Below, one piece after another: positions 56,801 through 64,000 of a stretch of DNA of 64,000 nt; within the stretch, counting starts at the first letter, position 1; every line of letters starts with the position of its first letter. This DNA comes from Nemertoderma westbladi. Its lineage: Eukaryota; Xenacoelomorpha; Nemertodermatida; Nemertodermatidae. Under the pieces are notes generated by a model. The model saw only the letters and a list, made by a program, of their open reading frames with translations, was not told the origin of the DNA and searched no databases. The stretch covers positions 159,187 through 223,186 of the forward strand of contig JAUCBJ010005016.1 in assembly GCA_032718475.1 (NCBI GenBank). The letters are read 5' to 3'. Made by a program: the position numbers and the translations under genes.

Positions 56801-59020
56801 TGTATGTCAGCTGTAACCTATTAACTGTTACTGTTCTATATAACTAAATATTGTATGTGTCTGCTGTAACCTAGAAACTGTTACTGTTCTATATAACTAA
56901 ATATTGTATGTGTCAGCTGTAACCTAGAAACTGTTACTGTTCTATATAACTAAATATTGTATGTGTCAGCTGTAACCTAGAAACTGTTACTATTCTATAT
57001 AAATAAGTATTGTATGTGTCTGCTGTAACCTAGTAACTGTTACTATTCTATATAACTAAATATTGTATGTGTCTGCTGTAACCTAGTAACTGTTACTATT
57101 CTATATAACTAAATATTGTATATGTCTGCTGTATCCTAGTAACTGTTACTATTCTATATAACTAAATATTGTATGTGTCAGCTGTAACCTAGTAACTGTT
57201 ACTATTCTATATAACTAAATATTGTATGTGTCTGCTGTAACCTAGTAACTGTTACTATTCTATATAAATAAATATTGTATGTGTCTGCTGTAACCTAGTA
57301 ACTGTTACTATTCTATATAACTAAATATTGTATGTCTCTGCTGTAACCTAGTAACTGTTACTATTCTATATAACTAAATATTGTATGTGTCTGCTGTAAC
57401 CTAGAAACTGTTACTATTCTATATAACTAAATATTGTATGTGTCTGCTGTAACCTAGTAACTGTTACTATTCTATTTAACTAAATATTGTATGTGTCAGC
57501 TGTAACCTAGTAACTGTTACTGTTCTATATAACTAAATATTGTATGTGTCTGCTGTAACCTAGTAACTGTTACTATTCTATATAAATAAATATTGTATGT
57601 GTCAGCTGTAACCTAGTAACTGTTACTATTCTATATAACTAAATATTGTATGTGTCTGCTGTAACCTAGAAACTGTTACTATTCTATATAAATAAATATT
57701 GTATATGTCAGCTGTAACCTAGTAACTGTTACTATTCTATATAACTAAATATTGTATATGTCTGCTGTAACCTAGTAACTGTTACTATTCTATATAAATA
57801 AATATTGTATATGTCTGCTGTAACCTAGTAACTGTTACTATTCTATATAACTAAATATTGTATGTGTCAGCTGTAACCTAGTAACTGTTACTATTCTATA
57901 TAACTAAATATTGTATGTGTCAGCTGTAACCTAGTAACTGTTACTATTCTATATAAATAAATATTGTATGTGTCAGCTGTAACCTAGAAACTGTTACTAG
58001 TCTATATAAATAAATATTGTATGTGTCTGCTGTAACCTAGAAACTGTTACTATTCTATATAACTAAATATTGTATGTGTCTGCTGTAACCTAGTAACTGT
58101 TACTATTCTATTTAACTAAATATTGTATGTGTCTGCTGTAACCTAGTAACTGTTACTATTCTATATAACTAAATATTGTATGTGTCTGCTGTAACCTAGT
58201 AACTGTTACTATTCTATATAAATAAATATTGTATGTGTCAGCTGTAACCTAGTAACTGTTACTATTCTATATAACTAAATATTGTATGTGTCTGCTGTAA
58301 CCTAGAAACTGTTACTATTCTATATAAATAAATATTGTATATGTCAGCTGTAACCTAGTAACTGTTACTATTCTATATAACTAAATATTGTATATGTCTG
58401 CTGTAACCTAGTAACTGTTACTATTCTATATAAATAAATATTGTATATGTCTGCTGTAACCTAGTAACTGTTACTATTCTATATAGCTAAATATTGTATG
58501 TGTCAGCTGTAACCTAGTAACTGTTACTATTCTATATAACTAAATATTGTATGTGTCAGCTGTAACCTAGTAACTGTTACTATTCTATATAAATAAATAT
58601 TGTATATGTCAGCTGTAACCTAGTAACTGTTACTATTCTATATAACTAAATATTGTATATGTCTGCTGTAACCTAGTAACTGTTACTATTCTATATAACT
58701 AAATATTGTATATGTCAGCTGTAACCTAGTAACTGTTACTATTCTATATAACTAAATATTGTATATGTCTGCTGTAACCTAGTAACTGTTACTATTCTAT
58801 ATAAATAAATATTGTTTGTGTCTGCTGTAACCTAGTAACTGTTACTATTCTATATAACTAAATATTGTATGTGTCTGCTGTAACCTAGAAACTGTTACTA
58901 TTCTATATAACTAAATATTGTATGTGTCAGCTGTAACCTAGTAACTGTTACTATTCTATATAAATAAATATTGTATGTGTCAGCTGTAACCTAGAAACTG
59001 TTACTAGTCTATATAAATAC
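56801..59020. repeat. 53-bp satellite array, about 42 copies
   Basis: Tandem unit of 53 bp with landmarks CTGTTACTATTCTATATAA, CTAAATATTGTATGTGTC and GCTGTAACCTAGTAA. Binary variants include tctgctg/cagctg, ctagtaa/ctagaaa, ataacta/ataaata and tgtgtc/tatgtc. Variant strings recur in blocks, e.g. about 57580-57960 and 58205-58585, suggesting block duplications. The unit is about 70% A+T and is unrelated to the 49-bp satellite. Confidence 0.98.
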
Positions 59021-59840
59021 ATATATTTAGCACACTGTCATCTGATTAGAGGCGATCAAAAGTAAAACTATAAACTATAAACTGTATCGATTTTGTGTTT
59101 CTAAAACAAAGTTCTACTTCCATAAGGTAATCTTTACGAATGAAAATAAAGACCAATAGGTAAACAGCACAAAATTGAATACGGATCGGAAAGGCTAAGA
59201 AACAAAAAAAAATATTTGTTTCTTTGTACTAAATTTCACTCTATAGGCCTATTTTTGGAACAGCGCAGAATTGTCCCGAATATATTTGTAAGTAACCGAC
59301 CAGATTACAGACATTAGTGATAGGATCTGGCCTTATAGTTATTGATATAATAATATTTTTTATATCGCCAAAGACTTTAAAAATAAATTATTAGATACAC
59401 ACAAGCAATGAATAATGTCCAGATAAACATGTAAAATAAGGAAAGATGAGATTATATAAATTTTTAAATTAATATTGTTCAATAATAACCTTAATTAAAG
59501 GCTTTAAATTCTTCTAGTATTGTTACTTCTACAACTGCGAGATTGTTGTACCTATTTTTAGGCACCTGATTGCGGAGGTCAGGTATGCGAAGTGTGGCTT
59601 AGAGATTTACATATCTTTCCTATGTAAACCAACGTGGTAAAGTAATACATTAATTTTACCAAAAAATAAGATCACATTAATGATGCATTTCATAATTAAA
59701 TGTAATTCATTTATTAATATTTGGCAATAATATTGTACACAATGACCAAGACAAAGCGGTGCTAGGAATTTGTAAAAACTAACATATAAGATACATTACT
59801 TACAATTACATATACAGTCATACCAAATTATTGGGATGTA

Positions 59841-60116
59841 TCAAACGTATTTTATGCATAAATTGTAATAACGTACTGAAATGACCGGTGTAAAGTTTAA
59901 GAATAACGTCCCCCAGTCACCGCCCCACAGTTTACTCGATGACATGGGCGGTCTAGTACGCCTTTTTTTTATGACTAACAGAACATTCAATCTCTGTATG
60001 GCGGAACTGAAATATTTAAAAATCACAACGAAAACACGTGCAGCTATAGCCCAGAAAAGTAAAAGAACAACAATCCATCTAATAAGAGAATCCGAGTAAA
60101 TAGTCTCCATAAACAC
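59841..60116 (-). CDS. Doubtful small membrane-protein ORF (91 codons)
   Basis: An isolated ATG-started frame whose first half has a hydrophobic segment (WIVVLLLFWAIAARVFVVIF, about residues 14-33). It is followed by a basic stretch (KKRRTRPP), a topology that would suit a single-pass membrane protein or a first exon. A possible splice donor (GCG|GTGACT) follows residues SSKLWG. No family is recognised and there is no supporting neighbour. It may be chance in AT-rich DNA. Confidence 0.2.
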   Translation of the reverse strand: MFMETIYSDSLIRWIVVLLLFWAIAARVFVVIFKYFSSAIQRLNVLLVIKKRRTRPPMSSSKLWGGDWGTLFLNFTPVISVRYYNLCIKYV

Positions 60117-60299
60117 AACAATATGGATCTATGCAATAATTTAATTTATGGCAAATAAGCAATGATTTGACTCCATTCTCGATATTATATTTGTTAGAAG
60201 TAGGGTTTAATAAATTCATGACCCAGAAAATTACCCATGAAACTTTTTAATTTTTTGTGAAATATATTGAATTTTTTAAATTTTTAAATTTAACAATGC

Positions 60300-60381
60300 G
60301 GGGGGTGGATGTGGGGGGATGAGGGGTATCTGTGTGACTTATGAGGCTTATGTGGCAGTAACCCCCCCTCCCCCCACCCCC
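60300..60381. other. G-rich/C-rich inverted pair, G-quadruplex potential
   Basis: G runs of 6, 6 and 4 at 60300-60326 and C runs of 7, 6 and 5 at 60362-60381 lie 35 bases apart. They could pair as a hairpin or form G-quadruplexes on either strand. Confidence 0.6.
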
Positions 60382-60553
60382 TTCCGGTCAGTCAGAATCG
60401 CTACCACCCGTACGGTACACGATTTAATTAATATAATAGGGCCTATAACAACTTACTATTGATGATTTTCACTTTAATCGAGGATTATTAATGTACAGTA
60501 GTGGGAGGAGGCAGAGCCAGAACACATTGTAGTAAAACAGTCTAACTCTAACA

Positions 60554-60612
60554 ACTACTACTAGGATCGGCATGCTGCATTGCAGCTGCATTTTTAAGAA
60601 TGCTGTGCCGGC
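60554..60612 (-). repeat. Inverted copy of a LINE 3' tail
   Basis: On the minus strand it reads GCCGGCACAGCATTCTTAA, then AATGCAGCTGCAATGCAGC, then (TAG)n. It matches the 3' UTR and tail at 56209-56293 with a short internal deletion. Only the 3' end was inserted or retained. Confidence 0.75.
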
Positions 60613-61112
60613 TTTATGTGCCGGCACTAACTCTAAAATAAACTATATCAAACAGTCTAAAATTAACAAAGCTGTAATGGACTAGTCACGAAAGAGATGA
60701 GTCGGTGAATTACTCTAATTGCAATAAATTTCATGGAATTAAAAAAATTTTAAATTTCAAAAATTTCATTGAAATATTTCACGTGAAATATTTCATGTTT
60801 ATGAATTTTTTAAACCGTAGTAGTTTGAAGTAGAGCTTTGAAATAATAAGGAAATCAACCTTTCCAGTTTTATTTACTATAGGTTGTTTATTGGTAAGTA
60901 ATGTATTGCACCATACGTTACCAACTTTAAATGATTTACCAGAGTGTTTAGAAAAATATATACGAGCTATGTATTTATTAAATATACTAGCTATTTATAT
61001 TAAATATGTTTGTTTATGAAAATACTGTAATAGCGTTTTAAATCAATTTTATTCAACTTTGGTTATATGTTAATAAAGAGTTAGTTAATAGTCGATTGAG
61101 GTAAGGCAATAT

Positions 61113-61571
61113 CAATAAGAATTAAGTTTTATTTACTGTTTTAATATAATAAAATAAATATAACTATATTTCAAGGGCTAATGGCCCACATTGTCAATAA
61201 TCAACTGAATGTAAACAGAATTAATGAATTATTACAGCTACCTATTTATGAAATGTTTTTAACAGTACAAAGGTACCTAACTACCTAACTACTAAATTAC
61301 TATACGCACAAAATTATTTAATTTTCAGGAACCCCCCGCTTTCCAAGGGGGGTTCCTGAAAATTAAATAATTTTGTGCGTATAGTAATTTAGTAGTTAGG
61401 TAGTTAGGTACCTTTGTACTGTTAAAAACATTTCATAAATAGGTAGCTGTAATAATTCATTAATTCTGTTTACATTCAGTTGATTATTGACAATGTGGGC
61501 CATTAGCCCTTGAAATATAGTTATATTTATTTTATTATATTAAAACAGTAAATAAAACTTAATTCTTATTG
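61113..61571. repeat. Palindrome with 225-bp arms and 9-base spacer
   Basis: Positions 61113-61337 and 61347-61571 are reverse complements with no mismatch or indel found by eye; paired coordinates sum to 122684 throughout. The spacer is GCTTTCCAA at the tip of a CCCCCC/GGGGGG stem. The arms encode nothing recognisable. A 13-bp direct repeat GTTAATAAAGAGT flanks it (61069-61081 and 61571-61583). It lies about 140 bp downstream of the stop codon of the minus-strand EGF/GPI exon. Confidence 0.95.
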
Positions 61572-61708
61572 TTAATAAAGAGTGGACGTTTTGACAATTA
61601 AATAAGTAGTTTGAAGGAAAATAAGTGACTTCCAACAAATATAATCGATATGGTTTGAATTTCAAACAACTCGCACGCTATTCTCGTGGAGTTATCTATC
61701 GCTGGTTT

Positions 61709-62142
61709 CTATAAATACTTGGCGACTGCCATGGCTGCTAGGAGGGCCAGACAGCTGACAACCGGGACTCCAACTCCATCCTGGGTTGATGCGTCAGCGA
61801 CTTCATTGTCTGCTGCTGATGCTGCCTTGGTGGCGGTGGTTTCCGGGGCTTTGGTATTACCGGCATCCTCCTTTGGTTTCTCCTCGCACGTGTACTTGTA
61901 CGTTCCTTTGTTGTACTTCAAGGTCTTTCCCTCTTTGCAGGCGCACTTCTTCTCTTCTTGACTTCCTTCCAGAATCAGATGTGAGTTATCACCGCAATCA
62001 TTCTTTTTCTCCGGGTGTTTACAACCGAATCCTTTGTCGGATACGCGAGCATCCTGATTAACCGACAACCCTTTGTTGCATTCGCAATGATCGCTGATGC
62101 ACTCCGCATTATCGCCACAGTCTCCGTGAGCTGTACAACTTC
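61709..62142 (-). CDS. Last exon of a probable GPI-anchored EGF-like protein
   Basis: A minus-strand exon begins after a splice acceptor (TTTTTTGAATAG, AG at 62144-62143) in phase 1, the phase usual for EGF modules. It opens with SCTAHGDCGDNAECISDHCE then CNKG, a cysteine spacing like an EGF domain. A second Cys-rich stretch follows (GCKHPEKKNDCGDN ... CACKEG ... YTCEEKP), then an Ala/Thr/Glu-rich stalk. It ends in a hydrophobic tail (VPVVSCLALLAAMAVAKYL) directly before the TAG stop. A hydrophobic C-terminus after small residues suggests a GPI-attachment signal; a short transmembrane anchor is the alternative. Upstream exons were not identified and probably lie at higher coordinates. I do not recognise the gene. 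Confidence 0.7.
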
Positions 62143-63245
62143 CTATTCAAAAAATTACTTATGTTTTATTTTCAAATCGGGGTGAAATAAATAAAGTAGA
62201 ATTTATACTACACTACTACTATACTATATCCTAGGCCTGTACTATTATTGGGTATGATTTAATAATGTGTGTAGGAAGTAGACTCGTGTAGGTCATTATA
62301 AATAATAAATTTATTTGTGTTAGATATATCCTGTATTAAATAATAATGTACAGTTAGTGGTATGATAAAATAACGCTCTCCCAATTGGGGCTCAAACTAC
62401 GGAGCCCGGGAAGGGACATGAGAAAAATATTTTTCTAACACGAGAGCTAACATGATAGCTCCAACGAATTATATTACAAATATGGAGTTGTTTGATTGGT
62501 TGTAGTAACATAGGAGAACTAAATTGGAGGGAAATTAAAGTTGTATATCAGTGGTTCTTACGTTTCTGTTCTGTTCCTGTGGGGCGAGCCACGAAGTGAG
62601 TGAGCCTTAGCGTAGTGGTACCATTAATCAACCTGTCGTTCTGTCGTTCTGTCGTTCTGTCGCGTTTTTTTTCAGTATTTTATTTTAAACGTTAATAACT
62701 CGGCCAATCCTTGATGAAATCTATACAAACTTGGTACACATGTTGTTTGGCAAAAGTTTGAAAATTTTCCAAGTAGAATTTGCGTGGGGCCTTCGTGCAG
62801 CATCAGTGTAACTGTTATTGCAGTTATAATAAATTTATTTATCCAAATTTAAAATGCGTTAAATTATTATTACTGTAGGATAAATCAGCTGGTTTTCTGA
62901 CAAATTTTGCAATTCTGCATGTACCATGTGTACCGGTACTGTCAGGCTGTACTCAATCCCTGAATCGAGAATCCTGCTAGGGTGCATTTATAGTCAGATG
63001 CCGTCCGATCCGATCCGATCCGATGCATTTCGGCAATTATTGTAGCTACAACTGTCAGACTGCAGACTGTACAAACCTAGCTGCTTAGGCTAGGCCTACT
63101 TCTGTTTTGCCTAACACTGAACGCAGTCTGGTTGTATGACTATTCTGCTATTGCTGTATTGCTGTATTGGCCTATTGCATTAGGCTCTTGTATATGGCAT
63201 GGCAGTACTGCAGTATGCAGGTATGGCAGTACTGCAGTACACAGT
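62143..63245. other. Intron/intergenic stretch with short tandem repeats
   Basis: The left end is the intron upstream of the EGF/GPI exon. Repeats include CTGTCGTT x3 (about 62634-62660), GATCC/CGATC x4 (about 63003-63026) and a 27-bp GGCAGTACTGCAGTA duplication (about 63195-63245). No gene was seen. Confidence 0.6.
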
Positions 63246-64000
63246 ATGGGATCATTCGTAGCTCTGTAGCTGACTGTGGTGTTCAGAAGGAAATCGGACG
63301 CGCGTTGGACTGTTGGATGTCCTGGAATGGAGTCTACCGACCAACTTGCAGGGTGAGGCTGTCCGGGACAGCCTGTCCCTCTGCAGCTCTGATCCTGGGC
63401 GGTGGAGACTGTGCTGATGGCGGCGGAAGCGGGAAGACCGGGGCATTCTGTATCCCGATACTACAGCTGGTCCATGAAACTCTACGGTACAAACTCCGAG
63501 ATGGAAAACTCGATGGGAAATCGGGGGGAAGAACTAGGCCTACGAAATTTCAGTTGAACTCATTCGATAGAGCGATAGACAGATAGAGGTGACCAGTTGG
63601 CCATCTCCCCGGACGGTTGCTGTGTCATGCGCGTGGCCAGAGGAGTTGGCACGGTACCCGGACGACTAAAGGAATAGTCGGATCCGGTCGTTTCGTTACT
63701 ATTCAGCTATTACGACAGTACGAGGCGACGGTAAAGGACGAGGTGCGAGGGCCCATGCCGGGTTAGTTGGAGCACCGGAAGCGCGACACTCGATATCGGG
63801 ACTGATAAAAATAGTTTTGGCTTCGGAGGAAACGGTAAGAAGTGTTTCGGGCGGCATTTTGACGACTATGGACAACCATATGGACTAGGCGACGTGATCG
63901 GTTATCGGATCGATCTGGATGTGGGCACAATTGGGTACCGGTACAGTAAAAACGGAAGTGATCTCGGGAAAGCTTTCGACAGTTCGAGATTCCCGCTAAT
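63246..64000 (+). pseudogene. DDX1: DDX1-like RNA helicase retropseudogene (partial)
   Basis: An intron-free, frame-shifted copy of the N-terminal part of DEAD-box helicase DDX1, continuing past the window. In order: a possible original ATG at 63246; a GVQKEIGRALD stretch (63278); the Q-motif region (LPTNLQGEA in another frame); LILGGGD followed across a frame change by VLMAAE and GSGKTGAF (the Walker A motif); IPILQLVHETL; FQLNSFDRA; then SPDG-type sequence. The SPRY insert that characterises DDX1 follows, including VGWSTGSATLDIGTDK-like, FGFGGNGKK, FDDYGQPYGLGDVIGY and YSKNGSDLGKAFD stretches. At least five frame changes and stops break it. Lack of introns across several domains suggests a processed copy. 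Its higher GC than its surroundings fits. Parent functions in RNA processing are known for the family; this copy should be inactive. Confidence 0.85.

Larger units (their letters stand above)
59021..61112. other. Mostly gene-free AT-rich region
   Basis: Contains only a doubtful membrane ORF, a G-rich/C-rich pair and a short inverted LINE tail (listed separately). No other gene or RNA was recognised. Confidence 0.6.

Noticed and set aside
59881-60099. 72-codon plus-strand frame
   Set aside because: Overlaps a slightly better minus frame. Neither has a recognised domain; only the minus one is kept, as doubtful.

Overview
The window is repeat-rich nuclear DNA of an animal. The evidence is two BEL/Pao LTR retrotransposons, several non-LTR (LINE) fragments, a tRNA-derived SINE, two large tandem satellites, a spliced EGF-like/GPI-type exon and a decayed copy of the helicase gene DDX1. 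The species cannot be fixed from sequence alone; a marine invertebrate is my guess. Host coding content is very low.

Layout. 1-225: 5' end of a LINE endonuclease ORF (minus). 226-20660: a 49-bp satellite in two blocks, split at 5478-7701 by what looks like a 2.2-kb solo LTR with a 5-bp target duplication. 20661-36770: BEL/Pao element 1 (plus), about 16.1 kb. It has LTR-like ends, a repeat-filled leader, an intact 2725-codon Gag-Pol ORF, and an extra 376-codon ORF of unknown function between pol and the 3' LTR. 36960-37372: decayed LINE reverse transcriptase. 38262-45420: irregular array of a composite repeat of roughly 1 kb, with nested LINE and SINE insertions. 46164-55956: BEL/Pao element 2 (minus), 9.8 kb, with near-identical 507-bp LTRs, a TTGTG target duplication and frame-shifted ORFs. 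55965-56293: LINE 3' remnant. 56801-59020: 53-bp satellite, about 42 copies. 61113-61571: palindrome with 225-bp arms. 61709-62142: last exon of a probable GPI-anchored EGF-like protein (minus). 63246-64000: DDX1 retropseudogene running off the window.

The most notable signal is in the two retrotransposons. In both, the bases immediately after the 5' LTR, where a tRNA primer site is expected, are the reverse complement of a segment inside the element's own LTR: 15/15 nt in element 1, and 10/10 (12/13 extended) in element 2. The geometry is that of self-primed reverse transcription, known from the unrelated Tf1 retrotransposon. Element 1 also carries a CxxC...CxxH protein of unknown function in the env position, and its two LTRs have unrelated U3 regions but matching R-U5. 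All comparisons were made by eye.
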